Positions 51,735-59,658 of a stretch of 64,000 nt of DNA are shown piece after piece. This DNA comes from Hypericibacter sp963696655 (GTDB lineage Bacteria; Pseudomonadota; Alphaproteobacteria; Dongiales; Dongiaceae), in NCBI GenBank assembly GCA_963696655.1, contig CAVOLB010000136.1, positions 12,927 to 76,926 of the forward strand, in the 5' to 3' direction. A program made the translations under genes and the position numbers. Below the pieces are notes generated by a model. That model searched no databases and was not told the DNA's origin. It was given only the letters and a program-made list of their open reading frames with translations. Within the stretch, counting starts at the first letter, position 1. Every line of letters starts with the position of its first letter.

Positions 51735-53132
51735 TCAGTCTTTGATCCCCTCCCCCCTGCAAGGGGGAGGGCTAGGGAGGGGGCCGCACGGTGCCGATAT
51801 CGCGTCATCCCCCTTCCTAACCTTCCCCCGCCCGCCGGCTTGGCCGGCAATCTTTAAATTCGCGGGCGAAGCCCGCCTGGGGGGAAGGGACAAAAAGTGC
51901 GATCGCCTGTCTTGTCTGACAACAGAAAGCAACTCGGGTCCGCTCACTTCTCCACCGCCACGGGCGGGCGAGTCAGAACTCCGGATCCAGGACACGACGG
52001 GAATCGGCAGGTAAATCAGCAGCAAGGCCACGGCGGTCCAGATCAGGCCGGACGAACCCAGATGGTCCATGGCGGCGCCGGCGATCACGGGACCGGTCAG
52101 GGTGCCGATTCCCCACATCAGGGTAAAGACGGCGCTGGCGGTGGCGAGATCCGAGCCGGTGAAGCGCTCGCCCAGCATGATGACGCCGAAGCTGTAGAGC
52201 ATGGCGAAGATGCCGCCGCAGAAGAAGAACAGCGCCAGCCCGAGGACCTCGGCGCGGATCGCGAAGGGGACGATCAGGAAGCCGCCGATGCTGACCAGCA
52301 CACAGAGCAGGAACAGCAGGCGCCGGTTCATGTGATCGGCGAGCCAGCCCAGCGGATATTGCAGCGCGATGCCGCCGAGGCTCATGACCGTCATGATCAT
52401 GAAGGCGCGTTGCTCGGTGGTTCCGTGATCGACCGCGTAGATGGCGAAGAAGGTGTGGAATGCCTCGCCCACGGCGGCGAACAGCAGGTTCAGGAGATAG
52501 GGCATCGGCGCCAGCAGCAGGAATCGCAGGAAATGCACGCTGGGCCGGCCCTCGAGGCGGGGCACGGCGCGGCCCGCCAGCAGGGTGATGACGCAGCCCA
52601 CCAGCGAGAACGCGGCCGCGACGATGAAGGGAGGAAAGCCGCTGGAGCCGGTGATCAGCAGCAGCAGCGGTCCGAGCGCCATGCCGGCCGAGGAGGCGGT
52701 CGCATAGATCGCGATGATCCGCCCGCGCTTCTCGTCGGGCGCCATGGTGTTGATCCAGGCCTCGCTCGCGACCCAGATGACCGAGCCGCAGGAGCCGAGA
52801 ATGAAGCGCAGCGGAAACCAGGCCCAATAGTTGGGGAAGGTCGGAAGCAGGCCGTAGATCACGGCCGACAGCAGCATGGCGCCGAGGAGCAGGCGACGCG
52901 GCCCCAGGGCCAGCATGAGACGGCTGCTGAGCGGGGCGGAGAGGATGACGGCCATCGCCGAGGCCGCGGTGCTGAGGCCGATCAGGCCCTTTTCGACGCC
53001 TTGCCGCTCGAGGATCAGCGCCAGCAGCGGAAAGGTGATGCCGTAATTGAGCGTCGCCAGCGTGACGGACGCGATCACGCAGGTGAGGCTGCGCGCCCTT
53101 GCGCCGCTGCTGGCCGCCGTGGCAGCGCTCAT
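51735..53132 (-). CDS. MFS transporter with repeat-encoded C-terminus
   Basis: A 465-residue major facilitator protein with twelve hydrophobic helices over about residues 10-385. Typical motifs are ISRLML-like loop PLSSRLMLALGPRRLL, the EAWINTMAP region, and GWLADHMNRRLLFLL between helices. From about residue 414 the coding sequence runs through a dispersed hairpin repeat, giving a tail rich in Pro, Gly and Arg (SPPPCRGEG at the end). The substrate is unknown; the family resembles UMF1/YcaD-type permeases. The ATG at 53132 overlaps the CoA-transferase stop by 1 nt (TGATG), so the two are coupled. Confidence 0.85.
   Translation of the reverse strand: MSAATAASSGARARSLTCVIASVTLATLNYGITFPLLALILERQGVEKGLIGLSTAASAMAVILSAPLSSRLMLALGPRRLLLGAMLLSAVIYGLLPTFPNYWAWFPLRFILGSCGSVIWVASEAWINTMAPDEKRGRIIAIYATASSAGMALGPLLLLITGSSGFPPFIVAAAFSLVGCVITLLAGRAVPRLEGRPSVHFLRFLLLAPMPYLLNLLFAAVGEAFHTFFAIYAVDHGTTEQRAFMIMTVMSLGGIALQYPLGWLADHMNRRLLFLLCVLVSIGGFLIVPFAIRAEVLGLALFFFCGGIFAMLYSFGVIMLGERFTGSDLATASAVFTLMWGIGTLTGPVIAGAAMDHLGSSGLIWTAVALLLIYLPIPVVSWIRSSDSPARGGGEVSGPELLSVVRQDRRSHFLSLPPRRASPANLKIAGQAGGRGKVRKGDDAISAPCGPLPSPPPCRGEGIKD
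51747..51892. repeat. Paired G/C-rich hairpin repeat, copy 7, inside the end of an MFS gene
   Basis: CCCCTCCCCCCTGCAAGGGG plus GAGGGCTAGGGAGGGGG (from 51747) and the inverted CCCCCTTCCTAACC-TTCCCCC (from 51809) surround a ~25-bp spacer. The last hairpin has been enlarged by a short internal palindrome GCGGGCGAAGCCCGC. It supplies the last ~50 codons of the transporter gene. Confidence 0.8.
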
Positions 53133-54352
53133 CAAATGGCGCCGTCGGCCTTGAAGCGGTTGAGCTCGGCATCGCCGACCCCGAGCAGCTCCTTCAGCAC
53201 CTCTTCGGTATGCTGACCGGCATAGGGCGGGGCCCGGCGATATTCGACCGGCGTTTCGGAATATTTGATCGGATTGCCGATCAGGTCGACCTGGCCCGAG
53301 CCCGCGAGCGGATGAGGCATGGTGATCTTCATGCCGCGATGCCGGATCTGCGGATCCTCGAACACCTGCTTCACATTGTTGACCGGACTCGCCGGCACGC
53401 CGAGCTTGGCGAGGCCCTCGTTCCATTCGGCCTGCGTCTTGCTCCTGGTGAGGGGCGGCAGCAGCTCGTCATAGAGGACGCGGCGGTTATGGACGCGATC
53501 CTCGTTGGTGACGAAGCGCGGGTCGGTCGCGAGCTCTGGCGCGCCCGCGAAGGCGCAGAACTTCTGGAACTGCGAATCGTTGCCGACCGCGAGCAGGAAA
53601 TAGCCGTCCGCGCATTCCAGCACGTTGTAAGGGACGATGTTGGGATGCTCGTTGCCGACGCGCCCCGGCACCTTGCCGGAGGTGAGATAGTTCAAGCCGA
53701 TATTGACGAGCCAGGCGACCTGCGTGTCGAGCAGCGAGAGGTCGATATATTGTCCCTGGCCGGTCGCATTGCGGTGATGCAGCGCCGCCAGGATGGCGGT
53801 CGTCGCATACATGCCGCACATGACGTCGGCGATGCCGACGCCGACCTTCATCGGCGGCCGGTCGGCCTCGCCGGTGACGCTCATGATTCCGCCCAGCCCC
53901 TGCGCCAGCAGGTCATAGCCGGCGCGCGGCGCATAGGGGCCCGTCTGGCCGAAGCCGGTGATGGAGCAATAGATCAGTTTCGGGAACTGGTCCTTGAGGT
54001 CGGCATAGGCGAGGCCATAGCGCGCCATGTCGCCGGTCTTGAAGTTCTCGACCATGATGTCGCAGGTCGCGATCAGCCGCTTGGCGAGCGCTTGGCCCGC
54101 GGGCTTCGCGACGTCGATCGTCACCGAACGCTTGTTGCGGTTGCTCGACAGGTAATAGGCGCTCTCGTTGGTGTTGGCGCCGTTCTCGTCCTTGATATAA
54201 GGCGGGCCCCATTTGCGGGTGTCGTCGCCCTGGCCGGGCCGCTCGATCTTGATGATGTCGGCGCCGAGATCGCCCAGGAGCTGGGTGCAGGTGGGGCCAG
54301 CGAGGATGCGGCTCAAATCGAACACGCGGAGACCCGCGAGCGGTCCAGACAT
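53132..54352 (-). CDS. CaiB/BaiF family CoA-transferase (family III)
   Basis: A 406-residue CoA-transferase. Motifs include GLRVFDLSRILAGPTCTQLL, DIIKIERPGQGDDTR, CSITGFGQTGPYAPRAGYD with the catalytic Asp, GEADRPPMKVGVGIADVMCG, and HPNIVPYNVLECADG. Members move CoA between acids such as oxalate, succinate, carnitine or mesaconate; the substrate cannot be read here. Coupled to the MFS transporter that follows, it suggests import and CoA activation of an organic acid, which is inference. Start MSGPLAGLRV at 54352. Confidence 0.93.
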   Translation of the reverse strand: MSGPLAGLRVFDLSRILAGPTCTQLLGDLGADIIKIERPGQGDDTRKWGPPYIKDENGANTNESAYYLSSNRNKRSVTIDVAKPAGQALAKRLIATCDIMVENFKTGDMARYGLAYADLKDQFPKLIYCSITGFGQTGPYAPRAGYDLLAQGLGGIMSVTGEADRPPMKVGVGIADVMCGMYATTAILAALHHRNATGQGQYIDLSLLDTQVAWLVNIGLNYLTSGKVPGRVGNEHPNIVPYNVLECADGYFLLAVGNDSQFQKFCAFAGAPELATDPRFVTNEDRVHNRRVLYDELLPPLTRSKTQAEWNEGLAKLGVPASPVNNVKQVFEDPQIRHRGMKITMPHPLAGSGQVDLIGNPIKYSETPVEYRRAPPYAGQHTEEVLKELLGVGDAELNRFKADGAI

Positions 54353-54463
54353 GGCAGGGTCCGTGGCAGTGAGGTTGAAGCGTTAAGCCCGAATTGGTGG
54401 GCGCACTCTGGCGACGGGCGGGGGCCCGGTCAACTGGCGCGGTCGACCCCCGCGCCAAGCCCT

Positions 54464-54934
54464 TCAGGCGGCGCGATTCAGCGCATCGAGCGCGCCCTGG
54501 AGGATGTAGGCCGCCGCCATCTTGTCCACCACCTCGGCCCGGCGCTTGCGGCTCATATCGGCCTCGTCCACCAGGAAGCGCTCGACCGCTGCGGTCGAGA
54601 ACCGCTCGTCCCAGAGGAGAGTGGGGAGATCGCGCCGCGCCATCAGATTGGCGGCGAATTGCCGGACCGACTGGCAGCGCGGTCCCTCGCTGCCGTCGAG
54701 CGCCACCGGCAGGCCGATCACGAATCCGATCACGCGGCGGCTGTCGATCAGGGCCTCGAGCCGCAGCACATCGTCGCTGAACTTGGTGCGGCGAATCGTT
54801 TCGACCGGCGAGGCCACGCTGCGCCCGGGGTCGGAGATCGCGATGCCGATGGTCTTGGTCCCGACATCGAGACCCAGGAGCGCGCCTTTTGGCGGCAGGG
54901 TTTCACGCAAGGCGGCGGGGGCGAAGAGCGGCAT
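54464..54934 (-). CDS. ruvX: Holliday junction resolvase-like protein RuvX (YqgF)
   Basis: RNase H-fold nuclease family linked to 16S rRNA 5-prime processing and proposed junction resolution. The 156-residue protein has GALLGLDVGTKTIGIAISD (first acid), VIGLPVALDGSEGPR, LLWDERFSTAAVERFL (catalytic Glu/Ser block), and VVDKMAAAYILQGALD (last acid). ATG 54934. In relatives it lies between gatC and pyrB, as here, with accessory genes inserted on both sides. Confidence 0.95.
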   Translation of the reverse strand: MPLFAPAALRETLPPKGALLGLDVGTKTIGIAISDPGRSVASPVETIRRTKFSDDVLRLEALIDSRRVIGFVIGLPVALDGSEGPRCQSVRQFAANLMARRDLPTLLWDERFSTAAVERFLVDEADMSRKRRAEVVDKMAAAYILQGALDALNRAA

Positions 54935-55000
54935 GGCTTCTTTCTAAAGCGGCGCCGCCCTCTCGGCAAGCCGGACGCCCGTCGGGACTGACCGTAAAAT

Positions 55001-55013
55001 ATATTGAAAATAT
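55001..55013. promoter_or_regulatory. AT-rich palindrome upstream of the Lrp-type gene
   Basis: ATATT-GAA-AATAT is a 5-bp inverted repeat in a very AT-rich patch (54995-55020), 27 bp before the regulator ATG. Lrp proteins bind such AT-rich sites and usually control their own gene, so this is a plausible operator. Confidence 0.4.
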
Positions 55014-55039
55014 GAAATTTGGCAGTAAATTGTGCGGCC

Positions 55040-55504
55040 ATGGACGAGTTAGACAGAAAAATTATCCAACTCCTTCAAAGCGATGGCGAGCGGCCCCTGG
55101 CGGCGCTCGGCCGTGCGGTGGGGCTCTCCGTCTCGGCGGTCAATGAACGTGTCAAGAAATTGAAATCCTCGGGGGCGCTGATCGCGATTCAGGCGCGAAT
55201 CAACCCCGAGGCGCTCGGACTCGACATCCTCGCCTTCATCCACGTATTGATGGACAAGCCTGCGGGCGAGGGGGAGTTCATCAGGCGAATGCGAGAGATG
55301 CCCGAAGTGCTGGAGTGTCACCACATCACCGGCGACTACTCCTATCTGCTGAAGCTTCGCGCGCGCAACCCCGCCCATCTCGAACAGATCATCGGCCGGC
55401 GCATCAAGCCGATCGCCGGCGTGGCACGCACGCACAGCGTCATCGCGCTCTCGACCGCCAAGGAAACGCTGATGCTGGACAGCCGGTCGCCATCCGATGC
55501 TTGA
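55040..55504 (+). CDS. Lrp/AsnC family transcriptional regulator
   Basis: A 154-residue regulator. The N-terminal helix-turn-helix (MDELDRKIIQLLQSDGERPL to VNERVKKLKSSG) and the C-terminal RAM ligand domain (ECHHITGDYSYLLKLRARN) are complete. It ends within the next gene (8-nt overlap), which encodes a LysE-type exporter. The pairing suggests it senses an amino acid and controls its export. ATG 55040 is used; a frame start at 55019 is less likely. An AT-rich palindrome lies upstream. Confidence 0.92.
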   Translation: MDELDRKIIQLLQSDGERPLAALGRAVGLSVSAVNERVKKLKSSGALIAIQARINPEALGLDILAFIHVLMDKPAGEGEFIRRMREMPEVLECHHITGDYSYLLKLRARNPAHLEQIIGRRIKPIAGVARTHSVIALSTAKETLMLDSRSPSDA

Positions 55505-56171
55505 CGGATTTCCCGGCGCGTTCTTCGTCAAGGGCGTGCTCGTCGGCCTTGCCATCGCCGCGCCGGTCGGTCCCACCGCGCTGATCCTGGTGCGGCGCAC
55601 GCTTGCGCGGGGCTGGCCGGCTGGCCTCGCAACCGGCTTGGGCGCAGGCACGGCCGACGCGATCTATGGTCTCGTTGCCGTCGCCGGCCTGTCGCTGATC
55701 GGCGATTTCCTGATGGCCGAGCGGGAGTGGCTCGCCTTCATCGGCGGCGTCATCCTGGTGACTCTCGCGATCGTCAGCTGGCGCAGCCATATCGCCGACC
55801 GGATTGCGGAGAAGAGCCTTACCGTGGTGGGGCTCGCCGGGCAGTTCTTCTCGATCCTGGTTCTGACCCTCGCCAATCCGATGACGCTGCTTTCCTTCGT
55901 GGCCGTGATGGTCGCGATCGGCGCGCTGCCCGAGGAAGGCGAGAACCTCACCACGGCCAGCGCCTATGACGTCCATTTTGTGCTGCAGCTGGTGCTGGGC
56001 GTGCTGGTGGGGTCGGTGGGCTGGTGGTTCTTCCTGGTCGCGCTCTCGCTCGCGATGCGCAAGCGGCTGAGCCAGCAATGGCTGCATTCCTTCAACCGCG
56101 TCTGCGCCGTCGGCCTGCTGCTGTTCGGCGGCTATGTGCTGGTCGAGGCCGTGCGTTGGGCCGTCGAATGA
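55497..56171 (+). CDS. LysE family amino-acid exporter, first of two
   Basis: A 224-residue membrane protein of the LysE/RhtB/ArgO superfamily. The signature AAPVGPTALILVRRTLARG sits after the first helix, and six hydrophobic helices are visible. NPMTLLSF is also typical. These proteins export basic or hydrophobic amino acids by proton exchange. ATG 55497 lies inside the end of the Lrp gene. A paralogue follows 16 bp after its stop. Confidence 0.9.
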   Translation: MLDGFPGAFFVKGVLVGLAIAAPVGPTALILVRRTLARGWPAGLATGLGAGTADAIYGLVAVAGLSLIGDFLMAEREWLAFIGGVILVTLAIVSWRSHIADRIAEKSLTVVGLAGQFFSILVLTLANPMTLLSFVAVMVAIGALPEEGENLTTASAYDVHFVLQLVLGVLVGSVGWWFFLVALSLAMRKRLSQQWLHSFNRVCAVGLLLFGGYVLVEAVRWAVE

Positions 56172-56187
56172 GCGAGGGCCCGCAATC

Positions 56188-56832
56188 ATGTCCGATCTGG
56201 ATCTGCTGCTGAAGGGACTGGCGATCGGGCTCGCCATCGCCGCCCCGGTGGGCCCCATCGGCCTGCTCTGCATCCGCCGGAGCCTGGCGCAGGGCAAGCT
56301 CGCCGGCTTCGTCACCGGCATGGGGGCGGCCACGGCCGACGGTGTCTATGGCGCGATCGGCGCCTTCGGCATTACCGCGATCTCGGCGCTGCTGGTCGAT
56401 CAGCAGCGCTGGCTGGCGCTGGCCGGCGGGCTGTTCCTGATCTGGCTCGGCATCGGCGGGATCCGCCGGCCGCCGGCGACCGAGGCGGCGGCGCCGTCGC
56501 GCAGCGCCCGCGACCTGGCGGGCTATTTCGTCTCGACCTTTGCGCTGACCCTGACGAACCCGGCGACCATTCTTTCCTTCGCGGCGGTCTTTGCGGGGCT
56601 GGGGCTGGGTGCGGGTGCGCAGGGCGGCATGAGCGCCCGCAGCATCGCGGCGGCGCTGATCACGATCGCCGGCGTGTTCACCGGCTCCGCGGCCTGGTGG
56701 CTGTTCCTCAGCAGCGCCGTCGGCTGGCTGCGCACGCGCCTGGGGCCGGGCCTTCTGGTCTGGATCAACCGCTTGTCGGGGCTGATCCTGATCGGCTTCG
56801 GCCTGTTCGCGGTCTGGACCGCGCTGCGCTGA
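56188..56832 (+). CDS. LysE family amino-acid exporter, second of two
   Basis: A 214-residue paralogue of the previous gene, sharing AIAAPVGPIGLLCIRRSLAQG and NPATILSF. Six predicted helices. The start ATG 56188 is preferred over an in-frame ATG at 56134 that would overlap the first exporter gene. Two adjacent exporters behind one Lrp regulator could act as a heteromer or on different amino acids; neither can be shown from sequence. Confidence 0.9.
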   Translation: MSDLDLLLKGLAIGLAIAAPVGPIGLLCIRRSLAQGKLAGFVTGMGAATADGVYGAIGAFGITAISALLVDQQRWLALAGGLFLIWLGIGGIRRPPATEAAAPSRSARDLAGYFVSTFALTLTNPATILSFAAVFAGLGLGAGAQGGMSARSIAAALITIAGVFTGSAAWWLFLSSAVGWLRTRLGPGLLVWINRLSGLILIGFGLFAVWTALR

Positions 56833-56847
56833 CGCGGCCTGCGCCGC

Positions 56848-57321
56848 TTATTCCTTGGGCTCTTTCGGTGCCTTCAGCTCGAACACCAGCAGGGTCGAGG
56901 TGGCCGAAGCGTAGAGCCGGCCGCCGGCATCGGTGAGGCGGCCCTCGGCGAAGGCCACGCGCTTCCCGATCGTCACGATCTTCCCTTCGGCGCGGACCAG
57001 TCCCGTCTCGAGCGTAATGGCGCGGTGATAGGCGATCTTGAGCTCGACAGTCGTATAGCCCTGGTCGGCCGACAGCGCCGCATGAGTGGCGCAGCCACAG
57101 CAAGAGTCCAGCAAGGTCGCTGCGTAGCCGCCATGCACGCTGCCGATCGGATTGAGAGCATGCGGCCCCGGCACCCCTTCGAACACGGCGCGTCCCTTCT
57201 CGACCTCGACCAGATTGAAGTCGAGCGTCTCCGCGATCGGCGGGCGCCGGCCCGTCTTCATCAGCAGCAGCAACTGCTCGAGGCCTGTGAGCCGGCCGCG
57301 ATGTTCCTCGAAAACATTCAT
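56848..57321 (-). CDS. PaaI family (hotdog-fold) thioesterase
   Basis: A 157-residue hotdog protein. The family block NPIGSVHGGYAATLLDSCCGCA contains the HGG turn, followed by TTVELKIAYHRAI and VAFAEGRLTDAGGRLYASATSTL. It hydrolyses acyl-CoA thioesters; substrate unknown. It is convergent with the exporter genes (15 bp apart) and just downstream of the YbjN-trypsin array, on the same strand. Its ATG is 48 bp past the array's last stop, so co-transcription is possible. Confidence 0.9.
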   Translation of the reverse strand: MNVFEEHRGRLTGLEQLLLLMKTGRRPPIAETLDFNLVEVEKGRAVFEGVPGPHALNPIGSVHGGYAATLLDSCCGCATHAALSADQGYTTVELKIAYHRAITLETGLVRAEGKIVTIGKRVAFAEGRLTDAGGRLYASATSTLLVFELKAPKEPKE

Positions 57322-57369
57322 TCGGTTCTGGTCCTTGAGAGCGGGGGAGCGCGGCCGTGCATACCGGCG

Positions 57370-58068
57370 TCAGATGCCGTCGCCCTCGTCGGGCTGGATC
57401 ATGCTCTTCTGCGGCTGCTGATTGCCGGTCGCGCCGCTGTTGGCGCTGCCGGTGTCGGGCTTGGGCTCTGGCGCGCTGCCGCTGCTGGAGCTGCCCGACC
57501 CGCTGTCGTCGCCGCTGCTGTCGCTGCCGCGCGCTTCGGCCAGGCCGTCGACGACACGGCCCAGCGCGCTTTCATAGATGCGGATGCCGTTCTCCTGGAA
57601 CTCCTGCGGATTGACCCCGAATTGCACATTCAGGTCATGCTCGGTCTGCAGGTTGCCGTCATCGTCGACATAAAGCTTCACGGCGATCTCGTCGCGATTC
57701 CAGTTGTTGGCGAAGCGCAGCAGGTCGTCGCGGTCGATCCCGCGAACCTCCGAGGCCGGAACGGGTGCCGTGAAACGCAGGTTCCAGATGGTCCCGTCAT
57801 CGAGCTTGTCGAGGACGACCCAACCCTCGACAGGGACATCGTTGCCGTGGAAGGTGACCTCCAAGTCGCCTTCGCTGTCGATCTTGCTCTTGATATGCTC
57901 GTCGCTGAGCAGCGAGCGCACCAGTTCCGCCGAGGGCTTGTAGAGCGCGCTGTCGAGCCGGCTTCCCTTCGGCGCGTCGAACGCCAGGGCCGGAACCGAC
58001 AGGGGACCGGGCGCCAGGGCGGCCAGGAAGACTGTCAGGCCGGCGGTCAGGAACGCGGAACGCAACAT
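57370..58068 (-). CDS. Exported stand-alone YbjN-like protein
   Basis: A 232-residue protein with a signal peptide (about 1-29, ending PALA). Residues about 33-170 form a YbjN-like domain (EGWVVLDKLDDGTIWNLRF, NNWNRDEIAVKLYVDDDGNL, FGVNPQEFQENGIRIYESAL) that closely resembles the N-terminal domain of the neighbouring protease at 58176-59519. The tail (about 180-225) is Ser/Gly/Asp/Pro-rich, similar to that protease's linker, but no trypsin domain follows. So it looks like a protease gene reduced to its N-terminal module. It could bind or inhibit the paralogous proteases; this is a guess. Gap to the upstream gene is 107 bp. Confidence 0.78.
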   Translation of the reverse strand: MLRSAFLTAGLTVFLAALAPGPLSVPALAFDAPKGSRLDSALYKPSAELVRSLLSDEHIKSKIDSEGDLEVTFHGNDVPVEGWVVLDKLDDGTIWNLRFTAPVPASEVRGIDRDDLLRFANNWNRDEIAVKLYVDDDGNLQTEHDLNVQFGVNPQEFQENGIRIYESALGRVVDGLAEARGSDSSGDDSGSGSSSSGSAPEPKPDTGSANSGATGNQQPQKSMIQPDEGDGI

Positions 58069-58175
58069 CGATCCTCCGAGGGCGGGCTGCCGAGGGGCCC
58101 GCATGAGTTCGGCAACCGGAATCGAATTTTCGCGCGAAGCGGGGGCTCCGCGCAATCGGGTGAAAATGGCGGCGC

Positions 58176-59519
58176 TCATGGCTGGGATCTCGACAACTGG
58201 CCCTGCTTGCCTTGAGGCGGAACGGCGGCTTCCTGCGGGGCGCGGGCGACGAAATCGGGCAGGGCGGCCGCGAAAGCGGCCGCGGACACGGCCATGTCGG
58301 CGCCCTTCAGTTCCCGGAAGTCGACCTCGGCGGACTCGATGCCGATGATGACGCAGGCATCGTTCTCGCAGACCAGGTCGGGCGAGCCGGAATCGCCCGG
58401 AACGGTGCCGCAATGATGGGCGTAGGTATTGTCCTTCCAGACCATGGAGAGATGGCAGTTGCGCCGCGCCACGGGATGGTCGCTCTGCTCGTTGCCGTAC
58501 CCGATCTGGGTCATGGAGGGACCGTTCGCCTCGACCATCGCCTCGAGGTCTTTCGGGTCGAGCGCGCGGATCGGCAGGACTCCCGTATCCTGGCCCACGC
58601 CGCGATCGAGGCGCAGCAGCGCCCAATCATAGCCGTCGACCTCATTGGTCTCGAGGAAGCGCCTGTGATCGAACTCTGGCGGCATATAGACGTCGCGGAT
58701 GAGGGCCGTCGCAATGAAATGGCCCTGGTCGTAGCCGGCGCTGAAGCGTTCGGCGACGACGCTCCGATGATCCTCGTCGAACAGGCAATGGGCGGCGGTC
58801 AGGATCACGCTCTCGGCCACGACCGAGGCCGAGCAGAGACCGCCATCCGACATTTCCAGAAGCCCGATGGCGCGCGCCGGCGGAACGCTGGCATCGATCG
58901 GTTCGCCGGGCGTGTCGCCATGCGGATTGTCGGTCTCTTCCTGGGTCTGCTGGCCGTTCGAGGCGCCGTCGCTGGCGCCGCTGTCGGGTGAGGCGAGGGC
59001 GTTCAAAGCGCGCGCCAGCGCGTCCTGGTAGAGCCGGATCCCGTTCTCCTTGAACTCGTCGGGATTGATCCCGAACTGGACCGGCTGGTTATGCTCGGCC
59101 TCGAGCTGGCCGTCCTCGTCGAGATAGAGCTTCAGCGCGATCTCGTCGCGATTCCAGGCGTTGGCGAAGACGATGAGCGCATCCCGGTCGCGATCGCCGG
59201 TCAATTCCTGGGGAATGATCGTCGTGAAGCGGATGTTCCAAATCTCGCGCTCGTCGACCCGGTCGAGCACGATCCATCCGGGCAGGTCCCGCTGCTCGGC
59301 CTGGAAGGTGAGCGCCACATCGCCCTCGCTGTCGATCTTGCCGAGGATGCCCTCGTCCGCGAGCAGCGACTGCAGCAGCGCTGCGGAGACGCGATAGAGC
59401 GGAACCGCGATCCGGCTGTCGCTGGGCGGCTTGAAAGCGAAGGCCGGACCGGGGCAGGCCCACAGCGTCACGCCGATCAGAAAGGCCAGCAGGGCGGCAG
59501 TAGAGGCAGCGGGGCGCAT
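58176..59519 (-). CDS. Exported YbjN-trypsin fusion protease A
   Basis: A 447-residue secreted protein. Signal peptide about 1-28 (ending AFA). YbjN-like domain about 35-178, then a Ser/Gly/Gln/Asp-rich linker (180-208), then a trypsin-like domain with H244 in TAAHC, D298 in DWALLRLD and S377 in GDSGSP. Cysteines C229/C245 and C355/C370 are placed for disulfides. The tail is Pro/Gln-rich. I do not recall a named family combining these two domains. The N-domain could be an intramolecular inhibitor or a targeting module. Confidence 0.85.
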   Translation of the reverse strand: MRPAASTAALLAFLIGVTLWACPGPAFAFKPPSDSRIAVPLYRVSAALLQSLLADEGILGKIDSEGDVALTFQAEQRDLPGWIVLDRVDEREIWNIRFTTIIPQELTGDRDRDALIVFANAWNRDEIALKLYLDEDGQLEAEHNQPVQFGINPDEFKENGIRLYQDALARALNALASPDSGASDGASNGQQTQEETDNPHGDTPGEPIDASVPPARAIGLLEMSDGGLCSASVVAESVILTAAHCLFDEDHRSVVAERFSAGYDQGHFIATALIRDVYMPPEFDHRRFLETNEVDGYDWALLRLDRGVGQDTGVLPIRALDPKDLEAMVEANGPSMTQIGYGNEQSDHPVARRNCHLSMVWKDNTYAHHCGTVPGDSGSPDLVCENDACVIIGIESAEVDFRELKGADMAVSAAAFAAALPDFVARAPQEAAVPPQGKQGQLSRSQP

Positions 59520-59658
59520 CCAAACCTCGGCTATCGGGACTCCCGAGGGCCTTGACCGCCCCCTTCAGGACATTATGCCTCGATCGCGGCCGTTTTGCTC
59601 GACGCTTTGCGAGGATATCCGCCGGATCCCGGGGACCCGCGGCCGTCGAAGGGGCGGG

